Below, in pieces: positions 53,901 through 64,000 of a stretch of 64,000 bases of DNA. Where the stretch lies: positions 219,088 through 283,087 of the forward strand of contig BFEA01000240.1 of the NCBI GenBank assembly GCA_003427395.1, read 5' to 3'. The stretch comes from Chara braunii. Taxonomy: Eukaryota > Streptophyta > Charophyceae > Charales > Characeae. Both the position numbers and the translations under genes were made by a program. How positions within the stretch are numbered: position 1 is the stretch's first letter; the number at the start of each line of letters is the position of its first letter. Under the pieces are notes generated by a model. It had not been told where the DNA came from, ran no database searches, and worked only from the letters and a program-made list of their open reading frames with translations.

Positions 53901-54741
53901 ACTCCTTGGCCTACGAACTCACCGGTTCTACCGGTCTCCCACAGTTCGTTACAGTAATCCATCAAGTCTTGTGAGATGTCAGTCCACATTGACTCCTAAA
54001 ACTCCTTTGGCAGGCCGTCTATACCCGGAGTTTTCTCCTCGTCCATAAGCATCAGCGCTGTCCAAATTTTCTCTGTTGTGAGGGGGTTTTCTAAAAGGTT
54101 CTTTTGTTGGTCTGTCAGCGTCCTGGTGAGAGGGAGCAGAAATTCGTCAATTTCTTTTATTCTGTGTTCCCCCGGTCGGGTCCCGCACTCCGACCTAAAG
54201 AGATCCTGAAAAAATTCCCTTGCTATCCTTGTGCATGCTGCTGTGGAGGTGTGCAGCTGGCCTTGGTGGGCATCCGGATCCGCCAAGGCTTCAATCGTTG
54301 TCCGTCCCACTTTGGCTTTAGCCATTGCGAAAAACCTTGTGTCAATGGTTCCTTCTAAGTTGTGTTTGTGCAGCTTACCTCGAATCATGATGCCTTGCCA
54401 CCGATGCTCCATTCGTTCCAGGATTCGGGCTTCCAGCGTCTGGATTTCGTGGGCCAGTTCGTCTAGCCTGGCGATCTCAGTCATGTCCTCTTCTTGCTGT
54501 TGGAGCTGTTGCAATCGGTGTTGTAGAGATCTATTTCTTCTGCATTACGCTTAGCTGCGAGTAATTTTGAGTATTCATTGCACTTGCAACCCATATATGC
54601 CAGGTCGTTATTGAACCAGACTATGCCATCATGGATTAAAGTCTTTCGTTGGCGCCAAAAGGCCCAGACCTCTTTCAGATACGTTTTAAAGGAATCCATG
54701 GCCAGCAGGGATGTGTTGAGGAGAGCTTTTGTGTCTGGCAC
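50975..54741 (-). pseudogene. LINE ORF2: RT and C-terminus of copy 3
   Basis: One reading frame runs from 54514 to 50975 with four in-frame stops (about 53994, 52851, 52332, 51793) and no frameshift. A frameshift near 54500 separates it from the frame above. Motif A IDFEKAYDHVD, motif B VRQGDPLAP, motif C MFADDLTLM (intact), NWGNKTLGCW, LQWQMEHRCLPTNNW, CRLC, ETMEHIFLQC and WRWWDRVW are all visible. Several stops replace Trp found in the other copies (for example KEFWE read as KEF-stop-E). Confidence 0.9.
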
Positions 54742-55430
54742 TTGCGAAAGCAGGTATAGGCCCGCCTGGTAGGGAAGGCCTGCCTAAGGGCGTCCACAAG
54801 GTGGAGGGTGTGGGTTAGATCGGCTATGGTCCTTTCGTCATTTTCTACGTAAAAGGGGCACGGGGAAGGGATGTTCCATCTGTCGAGCCAACGGTCTGGG
54901 GCTGTGTTGAAGTCCCCTGCCATTATGATCGGGATGCCCGACAACAATTTGGTTTTGAGATTCTCAAAGAAAAGTTGTCGTTCCCTAGGATCATTCGGAC
55001 CATAGACATTGAGTATGCTTACCACCTCTATTTCCAGCATTGCTAGAATGTACACCCATCTCCCTGCTTCCTTGTCCGCTTCCCAGTAGATTGGGTCCAC
55101 TCTGGATCCTGGGGGGAGCCAGATGGTCGTTCCTCCACTGCCGGGGGTGTGGGCATGTGCTCGGAAGGCTTGGTGTGGCCATATTTCTTTGTGAGCATGG
55201 TTATGTTCTGGGGTATCAGTCAGATGTGTCTCCTGTATGCATATGACATCCGGCCAATCCCGTCCATCCACCCCTTTTAGCAATTTCAGAATCGCTCTCC
55301 GTTTGTTGTTTTTGGCCGATGCTAATCCATTCACGTTCAGAGAGCGCAGGTCGAGATCCGCAGTGCGTTTGGCCAATTTCCATTGTCTATCCTTGTTGTA
55401 TAGCGCCTCTACCACATTCATATTTTGCAT
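54675..55430 (-). pseudogene. LINE ORF2: AP-endonuclease-like domain, 3' deleted
   Basis: ATG at 55430. Motifs LRSLNVNG, CIQETHLTD, VYGPND and AGDFNTAPD are present. After YTCFRKCQ (about 54748) the sequence jumps to the linker region, so the SRIDLILLS and DH catalytic motifs are deleted. The domain cannot nick DNA. Confidence 0.88.
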
Positions 55431-55478
55431 CTTTCTGTTTTCTTCTATATCTCCGCGCTTGCGTGATCTCCAGCTCGC

Positions 55479-58400
55479 TCAGAGGGGAAGCCATGACGCG
55501 TGGTCCAATGGGCAACCCGTTTGAAAGGTTTGGTTTAGCAGTAATTTGATTAAGTGGGATCTAATGTCGTCTTCTGACCAGGGGTCGCTGGCTTTGATTT
55601 TCAGGATCTGCAGATCCATTAACATTTCATGAGTGAACCAGCGAAGTCCGGCAGCCTTTGTTTGCTCGTATCTCAAATAAATATCCCTGGCTGATAGCCT
55701 GCCTTCCCCATACGAGGTCACCATTGAGGCGACGACACCTTTCGGGAGGTGGTCCCGAGTCAGTTGCATAATGTCTGATTTGAGAAGTGTCGGGCCGCCT
55801 CCCCATGCTTTGAGTAAGAGGAGGAACGACGATTGCCCCTTCATCGTGATTTCTCCATGGGTTGCGTCGGGTGGTGAAGAGAGCCCCACTTCCCAAGAGT
55901 CCTCCCGGCGTCCGACCGGTATGATGATAAGCCCTTTTTCCAACGGAGGGACTGTCCCCCCCTTGTCTAGTAGATGCCGCAACTTCAGACGCTTGCTTGT
56001 GAGGTCCGAATCCGTGGGCTGTGGGGGCGGTGGGGGCTGCGGGGTGGCTGTGTTGCGTGTTGCGTCCGGCTTTCGCTGTGTATTTGCCTCTGGCTGCCAG
56101 GCGGCCAGCGCCAAGCACATCCCGTCCTCCTTTTTTTCCGACACCCTACTCCCTTCGGTTGCAGGTGTGTTTTCTTTATTTCTCCTTTCTATCTTGTGTG
56201 GGCCATCAGCTATCCCGTTTTCTGTTCCCTCCTTGATTCCCCCTTCCGTTTTGCTCCCCTCTTCGGCCCCCGTGTCCTGAGACACTTTTTCTTTTACTGT
56301 CTCCTCCGGTCTTCTGTCATCTATCCTGTTGTCTGTCCCGCCTGCCTTCCCCTGGCTGACTTCTTTCTTTTCCCCCGGAATCTTGTCCTCCTCTATGTCC
56401 TCTTTGTCCTCTCCGCCTGCCGGTCCTGCTTTGTCCTCTGCTGCTTCCTTTTGCCCCGTGCGATCTTTCTGAGCTTTCTCTTTTGCCCCCTCCTGGGTCT
56501 CTGCCTTTCCGAGCATCTCAGATTCCTCTTGGAGGGGGTCCGATTGTCCGTTTTCATTGGCCGGGGCCCCATTGTCCTTCCTTTCTTGCTGGGTGTCAGC
56601 ATCTCCCTGTGGTCAGAAGCGCTCAAGGACAATGGTGAGGAACTTCTGGCACGTGTCTGACCACTTCACTCCTTGCGGTAAGCCATTCGCCAGGACAAGC
56701 TGGAGGCTTTCACTGTTTTCAAGTAGGGGGATTAAGGCCAGATATGTATTATCCCAGAAGTCATCACTCCGGCCTTGAAACTTTAATTGCAGATTGTCCA
56801 TCAACCAATCCGCCAGGTCTCTTCGTCTGTCCCCTTGGCTGCAGGCCGCAGCGTTGCTTTCCGTGGCAGTTGGTTGCCCCCCTGTTTCCGCTGCTGCAAC
56901 ACTGTTTTCTATGGCGGTTTGTTGCTTCCCCGTATCAGCAACGTCCTCCATCTCAAGCGCGGGCGGGGTTGGTGGGGGGGGCGCTCCCGGGATAACCTCT
57001 ACCTCCATCGGGATCGTACCAAAAGCTTTCTCTAAGGGGTCGGTGGTCGTCGTGTCTCCACCGGGCCAGGGGGCATCGCCTTGGGGTCGGGGGGTGTTCC
57101 CTCCCATTCCCATATCCTCCGGTTTCGAAGCTTTCCTTTTGAGTGTCTTCCATATTTTCCCCTTCCCTTCCCCAAACAGGCCACCTTGTCGATCCCTGAC
57201 TGGTTGGTAATTATCTGTCGCCGGTCCTTTCACTAACTGTTTTTGTTTCTTTGGTGTGTTTCCAGGTTGCGGCTGTGTCGGCACGGGCTGTTTAGCCTTC
57301 TGGGGGGCCGCATGCCGCTCCTGAGGGTTTGCCGGGCGGTCCGGGTCTCCCTTGGGCTTCCAGTCATTGGGCGGTTTTGTCGCCCTGCATTATTCCCCCC
57401 TGCCCTCCCATGTCCATCCCTGAGTCTGCCCTTTCGAGTCCGCCTCATCCAGGTATACCCAGCCGTCGTGTCCCGGGTCAGCCGTGTACCATCTGTTTGG
57501 TCTGTGGGGGTCCCGTCGCAGCCTCCCTGCTAAAGGTCGGGTCTTGCTCAGGTGTCTCGGGCATGCCGACTCTGTGCACAGGTGACCATACGCCTTGCAT
57601 TTAAAGCACCAGGGGCAAAATTTGTGTGCTATGTGAATCTGGTGGATTTTCCCTCCCATTTTAAACGGTATGATGTCGTCCATGGAGAACGGCTGGTCTT
57701 TCGCAAGGTCCAGGGCGAGCATCACATAGTCGTCTCTTTTCGCAACATACGAGGGAAGTGGATCAATAAAGTCCACTATCGTGTATTGTTGTGCCAAGTC
57801 ATGTATGGAGGTGGCCTGCACCTCCACCGGAATGTACCTTAACTCCACTCAAAAGTAATCTTTCATCATCTGTTCTCTCTTTTCTTCCGGGGTGAGTTTT
57901 TTGGGCTGCCATGGGTATATTCGCACCTCAGATCTTTCCCATCGCAATCTTCTCCATCCATCCATCCGTTGTTTGTCTTGTGTGAACATACTCAAGATCG
58001 TGAAGACAGTCGAGGTCAAGGGTTAGATAAGAAAAAATCCGTTCACTGCCTCCGGATTTCCTTTCATTTCTTCTAGTCTCTTGCAGATCCACTTTATTTT
58101 GTCGTTCACCGATCTCTGCGCCGCATCTCCCTGGAGCACCCACGTGCTCGCGTGTTCTGTGTATGTCTTGTCTCTTTCTTCCAAATTTTCCACTGGGTAT
58201 GTTTTTATCATCGTTTTTCTTCCTCCTTGGTCGATCACCTGGCTTTCCGAGGGGAGGAGAAAGTGGGTAAGGAAAAAAACCCGCGCTGATGAGAGGTTCC
58301 GCAGCGACACTTTTAAGTCCTCTGCTGACCCCTGTTGCGGGCCCCCCACGGCACGTTTTATGGTCAGGGCTTTGTCCTGCATCATATGCCTGACCTTTTG

Positions 58401-59054
58401 TGCCCAGGAGGGTTGCTCCTCTTGTTTTTCCGATGCATCCCTTTTCTGTCCCGGGTGTGCCTCCGACGTTTTTACCAATTCTTTCTTCTCTTCCTCTGTT
58501 AATATCTCATCTTCCTCTTCCTCCCCCATCTCTGTATCTTCCTGCACCCTTCTTCTTGAACTTTCTGGTTTATCTTGCTCGATGGCGACTGCCCTTTTCT
58601 CCTCTCCCCGTTCTTTCCCCTGCTTGGGTTGAAGTGCAGTTTCTGCCGCCGTCGATCCCCCCTGGACGGTGGTGCCTGCCCCTTTCTCCTCTCCCCGTCC
58701 TTTTTCCTGGTTTCGTCGAAGTGCCGTTGCTGCCACCGTCAATCCTCCTTGGTCCGACCAGGTGTTCTTGTCAGGCTGAGTGACATAAAAAACCTGATCG
58801 ATTGTCGATGGTAGGGTCATTGGTCGGGGTCAGGACATCCTGATAGCAGGGAGCGATACGGCGGTTGGCCGTTCGTACGGGGAGCTGGTGGCCTTTCTAC
58901 TCAGGGCATGCCTCATGGCACCTTGGTAGAAGAGCAGGCTTCCGGGTCTCCTGTCCATCGTGGTTGCCAGGTGAATTCGTGGACCGTTGCTTCTCTCTTT
59001 TTTTGTTGCGATTCCCAAATTATTTCCAATTTTCAGATTATTTCCGATTCCCAA
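55479..59054 (-). pseudogene. LINE ORF1, one 1,191-codon frame with five in-frame stops
   Basis: A single frame runs from 59054 to 55479 without frameshift, interrupted at about 58830, 58023, 57850, 57390 and 56613. Features in order: LLFYQGAMRHAL, an acidic stretch (TEMGEEEEDEILTEEE), VIDQGGRKT, VNDKIKWICKRLEEM, PLPSYVAKRDDYVMLALD, CCHC zinc knuckle CFKCKAYGH (about 57605), a Pro/Gln-rich linker, DPLEKAFGTIPMEVE, a Lys/Glu/Asp-rich stretch with low complexity (56516-56150), and the LLLNQTFQTG end block. Two stops replace Gln and Trp of copy 1. Loss by transitions with the frame preserved indicates young age and methylation-type decay. Confidence 0.88.
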
Positions 59055-59981
59055 ATGGCGATTCCCCGATTATTCCAATTCCAGATTATTTCCAATCATC
59101 AATTTGATTCGGTTTCAATGATTTTGATGAGCGGATGCTGACTTTCACTGGCTCGGTGGGGGAGCGGGCGGGGAGAGCGAAGGCGGAGATGGGAACAAAA
59201 GGAGAAGGGGTCAGGAGGACGCGTGCCTGTTCATCGTCGGTGCCCACGAATCGCTCCGAGCTGGTCTTTTGACACTTGCCGAAACAGACTGCCGAAGTTG
59301 ACTCTTCGTCAAAGATGACCGTGTCGATACAAACTTCCGCAATTCCGCTTCCCTCCGTCCTCCCTCATTGGCTCGTTTTGTCTTGTTCTCTCGTCACCCC
59401 TAACCTTCCACCATGATGGCCTTCTCTGTCCCCGCAAACAGACGAGCCGCCTCCGAATCGCAGTCTTGGGTTCCCCCCAGGCGAGACCCCGAAACAGCCT
59501 GCCGAAGTTGACTCTTCATCAAAGATGGCCTTGTCAATACAAAGTTCCGCGATTTTGCCTCCCTTCGTCCTCCCTCCTTGACTCGTCTCGTCTTGTCTTC
59601 TCGTCGCCCCTAACCTTCCACCATAATGGCCTTCTCTGTCCCCGCAAACAGACGAGCCGCCTCCGAACCGCAGTTTTTGATTCCTCCCAGCCATCGTGTC
59701 TCGCCTCGTCTCGTATTTTCTTAGATATCCTCCTCTCTTGTGATGTGGTCTTCCCGCAGCTATTCCTTTGTCGATCGTCGTTTCTGCTTCCGTGCACTTC
59801 AGTGACGTACAAGGGCTCACTCCACTTCGATTGCGTCTGTACAGGCCATGCTTGCTTGCCACGTGGCGAAAACGCAGCGGCCACAGGATCCCACGTGGAA
59901 CCTTCTAGTCAAAAGTCGGACCGTTTGCACACGTCAACCTACGACGTGTCTCAGCCCAGCCCCGATGCCGCACTGCGCGCG
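59055..59981 (-). promoter_or_regulatory. 5' region of LINE copy 3 with 210-bp tandem units
   Basis: CGAAACAGMCTGCCGAAGTT starts units at 59280 and 59490; both continue through CTAACCTTCCACCAT and CCCCGCAAACAGACGAGCCG. Closer to ORF1 lie ATTATTTCCRATT-type short repeats (59018-59100). Tandem units upstream of ORF1 recall the promoter monomers of some animal L1 elements; the promoter role is an inference. Confidence 0.6.
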
Positions 59982-59999
59982 CACCAATTTTCAAAACTT

Positions 60000-62755
60000 T
60001 CCCCACTACTTCAGGATGAGGTAAAATGGAAATCCAATCCTAAGGGGAGAGAGATGGACCTTTTTTAAGGATTCTAATCCAATATAAGGGAATGAGGTCA
60101 ATAATCCTTTCTAGGGCTTCTACCGGAAAGTGACAGTACCTAAGTCTTTCCTGAAGAGTCTGAGAGCTAACCCAATCCTTATCAACACTACTCCAAATGT
60201 CCTTAATCCTAGTGATTCCTTTCCTAATCCATCCTTTCCAGGGCGAAGCTGCACAATCAAGGGTATATCCTAGAGAGTCTCTGATCAAGGGATTGTTAAA
60301 TAGAGGTTGTCGACAAACCTCATCCCATCTTTCCGAGAAAACCTTATCTGGGAGAGGGAGTTTTCTCCAGACTTTTAATAGGTCAATCTAGAAAGAGTCA
60401 TTAACTAGGTCTGCCCTAGCTGCTTGACGATCCGAGGGATGAGGAACTTGATCTAAAGAGGAGGATTTCTTTGGGAGAGGCCAGGATCTATTTTCCAACC
60501 ACATGAGAGGGTCTACCTCTTCAGCAGTAGGAGGAGCTAGTCTCCTCATTTGTTTCTTTGTCAGTTCACTCCATGGTGTCTGAGGATTAAAGAGTAGCTG
60601 CTTAATCCACTGAATTAAGAGAGTCATAGCTTGGGTGGTGGGGTCAATAATCCCAAGACCCCTTTTACCTTTGGGTTGGATTAAGGACAGCCAAGCTACT
60701 CTTCTGATCACATTAGTACATTCATGACTACGACGCCATAGGAAGACAACGAGCTGACATTGGAATGCCTTAATAGTCGATTTATCCATGGCCCATATAG
60801 CTGATTTATACCAGATTGAGGCCAATACTACATTGTTAATAGCAAGAGTCCTTCCAAAGATAAAAGTATGTTTATCTTTCCTCAGCTCGAGCTTCGAGAG
60901 AGCCTGGTCCATGATCATAGTATTATTAGAAGATGGTTTCCCTTGAGCTGAAAGGGAAATCCCCAAGATCCTTATAGAAATCTCATGGGGAATCCATTTA
61001 ATCCTAGGTCTGTCCGATGGTCTACCACCTTGATGGTGGAGCCACCAACCCAGTGTTTTATTCCCCCAATTCACTCTCATATCAAAAATCATGCAAAATT
61101 TATCCATCACCTTTTGAATGGCCTCCAAATTTTCCTTAGTAGCGTCAACCATAAGGGAGAGATCATCTGCGAATAGGGAGGGAGAGATCATCTGCGAATA
61201 GGGAACATACAGGTATAGCATCTTCAGGGATAGTAGTAACCCTGATTCTTTTGATATCCTTGTGTTGACGTATGTTGGCCGCGAGGGCTTCCATAATGAT
61301 TACGAAGAGTAAAGGAGCAATAAGGTCTCCTTGCCTGACTGATCTCTGTAAGGATATAGGGGGGGCAACATTACCATTCACCATTAGTTTTATCATTGCA
61401 TTCTGATGGAGAATCCTAATCCATCTCCTAAAGTTAGGGCCAAAGTTTAATTTATCCAAGCATTTATCCAAAAAAAAACAATCTAAGTGGTCATACGCTT
61501 TTTCAAAATCTATAAAGATAAATGCGGCATTATGCTTTGATTGCCTCGATATTTTAATTAGTTCATTAATCAGTAGAATGTTATCCTGAATATTCCTTCC
61601 TTATATAAAACCTCTTTGAGAAGGATGAATAATGTCTGCGATAAATTTATTAAGGCATGTTGTTAGTGTCTTTGAAACCATCTTATAAACTACTGTAAGG
61701 AGAGTAATTGGGCGATAATTGCGAATATTATATTTATCTTCTTTCTTTGTATAGTAAGGTTAGAATTCCTTGACCAACAAACTCGGCCATCCGACCCCTA
61801 TCCCATACATTATGATAGAATTCCATGAGATCCTGAGATATGAAATCCCATAAGGCTTCCCAAAATTCCTTAGGGAGCCCATCAATTCCTGAAGATTTTT
61901 CCTCTTCCATCATCATAAGTGTGGTCCAAATCTCGTCCTTAGTAATGGGTAGCTCTAGTTGATCCCTTTGCTCTCCCGAAAGGGATTTAGTCAGGGGAGT
62001 AGCTCTAGTTGATCCCTTTGCTCTCCCGAAAGGGATTTAGTCAGGGGAGCCAAGAACTCATCGATATCCTTAGATCTCAGGATATCTGTGGCAATGTGTA
62101 TTTCAGATGTAAATAATTCCTTGAAGAAATCTCGAGCGATTTTTGTGCATTCTGAAGTGGAGGAGGTTATTTGTCCATTTGACTCTTGTGGGTGAGATAA
62201 TCCGTCGATAATTGTTCTTCCTCATCGGACTCTAGCCATTGCAAAAAACCTAGCACCCATACCTCCTTCCGTAAGTGAATAACGAATCTTCCCTCTAATT
62301 CTAGCACCTTACCAACGATTTTTCATCAGAGAAAGTAGACTATCTTCTAGATCATTTAATTCTTGGGTCAATTTTTCATCATTGCCATCTTCCTAATGAG
62401 CCTCTTCTTGGGTTTGAATTTGTTGGATTCTTTGAAATATTCTAGTTTCATTGGAATACCTATCCGCGACAAGTAATTTAGAGTATTCATTGCATTTACG
62501 CCCTAGAAAGTCTAGACCGTTGTTGAACCATGTCACATCATCCTGTATGACTTCTTTTTTACCTTTCAAGAAAGCCCATACATCCTTTAGATAAGATTTG
62601 AATCGATGGATCTTAAGATGGGATGTATTAAGTTTATAGTACCCTCTCCCTTGGTCCAATTTCTTGAAAAAAGAGAGGATAACTATACACATGGCGTGAT
62701 CTAGCCCTGTAAGAGGGTTTTTGGGGAATATTTGCGCAATTTGAAGAGAACAATC
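60000..62755 (-). pseudogene. LINE ORF2: endonuclease end to RT of copy 5
   Basis: Starts with LDHAMCIVILSF (the endonuclease DH motif, about 62695). It continues through the linker and RT motif A (DFEKAYDH, about 61480) and motif B VRQGDLIAP. Motif C FADDLSL is duplicated by a 24-bp repeat (61157-61203). The frame 61221-60388 then holds NWGNKTLGWW and the thumb region, and the piece ends at KKGPSL and GKVLKIG where copy 3 is inserted. A 50-bp exact tandem duplication lies at 61950-62049. Confidence 0.88.
61950..62049. repeat. Exact 50-bp tandem duplication
   Basis: TAGCTCTAGTTGATCCCTTT starts at 61950 and again at 62000; the units are identical. A recent local duplication in the linker before RT, or an assembly artefact. 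Confidence 0.95.
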
Positions 62756-63290
62756 ACGCTTCGGATGTTTGCTCCTAGCGAACCGGTGCAGCACACGATT
62801 TGTCTGGCGGTGCTGGCCTTTTCTGTCAGGTGGGCCTCATGGGTTGACCGGGACGTTGGAACAAAATAGTTGGGACCACAATTACACGGCCCCAGCCTTG
62901 CAGAAACTTTTTGCCGCCACAAGCAAAACTCGGAGGCGCCACACGGCCAGGCCTGGCGTTGAAAAAAATAAATCGGTGGCCTCCGAAGTGGTGCGGGTTT
63001 AGGGTTGACACCTGTGGCCCGATATGGGGTGTATTGGTGCTTTAAACCACCAGTACATCCGAGCCGTTTTTTGAAAGGTAGATTCCCCATGTGCGCTGAG
63101 CCTTGCCCAAATGCCAGCACGCATCGTCCCCCCTCGTCGTTTTGGTTGTCATAGCCAGTCATTTTGGTCCGGTAGCACTATTCTGCCTAACGTTTAGAAT
63201 GATTCATTTTTTTATTTTCAATTTCATTTATCGATTGTCGATTTTTATTATTATAATTATTATTTTTTCTTTTTTTTTCTTTTTTTTTTT
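62756..63290. other. No recognisable gene
   Basis: Unique-looking sequence. TTTAAACCACCAGTACATCC at about 63041 repeats a motif seen near 6572, 29196, 29251 and (one mismatch) 48718. It ends in AT-rich and poly-T sequence (63205-63291). Confidence 0.5.
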
Positions 63291-63332
63291 AACTTGAAAC
63301 TTCAATTTAAGTCGGGAAATGGCCCAGCGTCC
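63250..63332 (-). repeat. Remnant of a LINE tail
   Basis: T-rich tract followed by GGGAAATGGCCCAGCGTCCC, the outer end of the terminal stem-loop in reverse with the inner half degraded. Confidence 0.5.
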
Positions 63333-64000
63333 CTTACATGAATGTCGCAGCCATACAAGGCTGGGAAAGGCACTTCCAGCCAATCCGATCCCCAACCACA
63401 GTCATCAGTTACGGAGACCCCGGGCCCCCCCAGTACTGAAAAGGGGGAAAACCAACATGTCCAAGGGGCTCGTTAGACACTCCTCGGGCGTGTAAATCCC
63501 CCGAGGAATTCATCGTTCCACTTATTCTCGGGGAAAAAATTGACAAAAGAATGTGAAAACATTACCTCGGGGACTCCTTAGGGATCCATCAGGCTACAGT
63601 CATTTCGACGCTTTCCCCAAGGGACCTCCCGAGGTCCCTCGGGGGTCGAGCATCCGGAAGAATCGGGGCGTCGACGACAACTCTTTCGACGACAATTTTC
63701 GAACTCAGTTGGTCCATTGCTGTTCCTGGCGGCCTGTCGACGGACATCTTCGGTTGACAACGTTTGGCGTCATGGAATTGTCCGCACCGTTGCCGGTCTG
63801 CCGGCCTCCACGACGTCTAGAAGGGGTTGTCTTGTGTCGGTGCCCTTGACCCCGAGTGGAAAGGCGCCCAACCGTCGGCAGACTCAAACATTTCAGCCGG
63901 CCCCTGCTCTCCCGATTGCGCAGTGGCGCTGTAGTGTCCAGAGCCAGCACTCCGTGTTTGTAGTCGGCGTCGTGGACTCACCAAAGGCGCTGTAGTGTCC
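63333..64000. other. Unrecognised sequence with short palindromes
   Basis: CCTCGGG/CCCGAGG hairpin at about 63484-63508 and AGGGACCTC-CC-GAGGTCCCT at 63620-63639. GGCGCTGTAGTGTCC occurs at 63924 and again at the window end (63986), possibly a 62-bp tandem repeat that continues outside. No coding domain recognised. Confidence 0.5.

Larger units (their letters stand above)
50456..59981 (-). mobile_element. Family-A LINE copy 3, about 9.5 kb, nested in copy 5
   Basis: Poly-A end at 50456 (poly-T 50456-50481) and 5' end near 59981. Flanked by a diverged duplication: CACCAATTTCCAGGAC (50440-50455) and CACCAATTTTCAAAAC (59982-59997), 13 of 16 matching, all three differences transitions. The two flanks encode the duplicated VLEIG and VLKIG of the interrupted ORF2. 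Contents: 5' region with 210-bp tandem units, ORF1 (59054 to 55479), ORF2 (55430 to 50975), 3' UTR with stem-loop at 50578-50596 and type-II hairpin (TGCTAGCG/CGCTAGCA). Inactivated by stops and an endonuclease deletion. Confidence 0.88.
48733..62755 (-). mobile_element. Family-A LINE copy 5, split by copy 3
   Basis: The minus-strand pieces 60000-62755 and 48733-50455 are two halves of one LINE. Its ORF2 reading runs up to GKVLKIG at about 59985, is broken by 50456-59981, and resumes with VLEIGETGEV at 50455. The 5' end is truncated inside the endonuclease (about 62755). The 3' end has two stem-loops (48918-48936 and 48871-48889), a long perfect type-II hairpin (48778-48826) and poly-A (poly-T 48733-48760). 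Confidence 0.88.

Noticed and set aside
55479-59054. Alternative genetic code or stop read-through to explain the open ORF1 with internal stops
   Set aside because: TAA, TAG and TGA all occur inside the frame, and other ORFs end at the same codons; decay by transitions is simpler.
48718-63056. TAAACCACCAGTCC (48719) and TAAACCACCAGTAC (63043) as the TSD of the outer LINE copy 5
   Set aside because: The motif recurs in at least three other places in the window, and LINE homology ends near 62755, not 63043.

Overview
This is a stretch of nuclear DNA from a eukaryote, built almost entirely from non-LTR retrotransposons (LINEs), pieces of LINEs, small fold-back elements and simple repeats. No intact host gene is supported. 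ORF1 carries a CCHC-type zinc knuckle. ORF2 carries an AP-endonuclease-like domain, a reverse transcriptase (RT) with an FADD active site, and a C-terminal zinc-binding domain of the zf-RVT type. This combination is typical of green-plant LINEs. A charophyte alga or other large repeat-rich plant-lineage genome would fit, but the species cannot be fixed from this sequence. The 238-base N run and single Ns inside homopolymers mark a draft assembly.

Layout. (1) 1-5107, + strand: decayed family-A LINE with deletions and an inserted tRNA-Met-like gene. (2) 5108-5345: gap, then loose LINE 3' ends, inverted repeats and CAT/TCA-rich tandem repeats to 8967. (3) 8968-17729, - strand: near-complete decayed family-A LINE carrying a 115-bp retrocopy with a 13-bp target-site duplication (TSD). 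(4) 17730-22500: AT-rich and G-rich sequence with several tandem repeat families. (5) 22690-26698, + strand: family-B LINE split by a family-A LINE. (6) 26700-31900: LINE fragments, microsatellites, a 122-bp MITE-like element and LINE tails. (7) 31949-42678, - strand: full-length 10.7-kb family-B LINE bounded by a perfect 17-bp TSD. (8) 42831-48614: LINE tails and fragments, a tRNA-Glu-like sequence, a 771-bp fold-back element with a 14-bp TSD, and a second fold-back. (9) 48733-62755, - strand: family-A LINE interrupted by a younger 9.5-kb family-A LINE (50456-59981). (10) 62756-64000: unrecognised sequence with short palindromes.

The main unifying signal is at the LINE 3' ends. Both families end in the same module: a 6-bp stem / 7-nt loop hairpin (GCTGGA / TCCAGC), a conserved spacer (CCACCAATAGATGGAG), a second hairpin whose stem differs from copy to copy while its loop is conserved, then poly-A. 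The first stem shows compensatory base-pair changes between copies, so it is probably a structured RNA used in retrotransposition, most likely for recognition by the RT. Short retrocopies that are little more than this module are scattered through the window, and two of them have clear target-site duplications.
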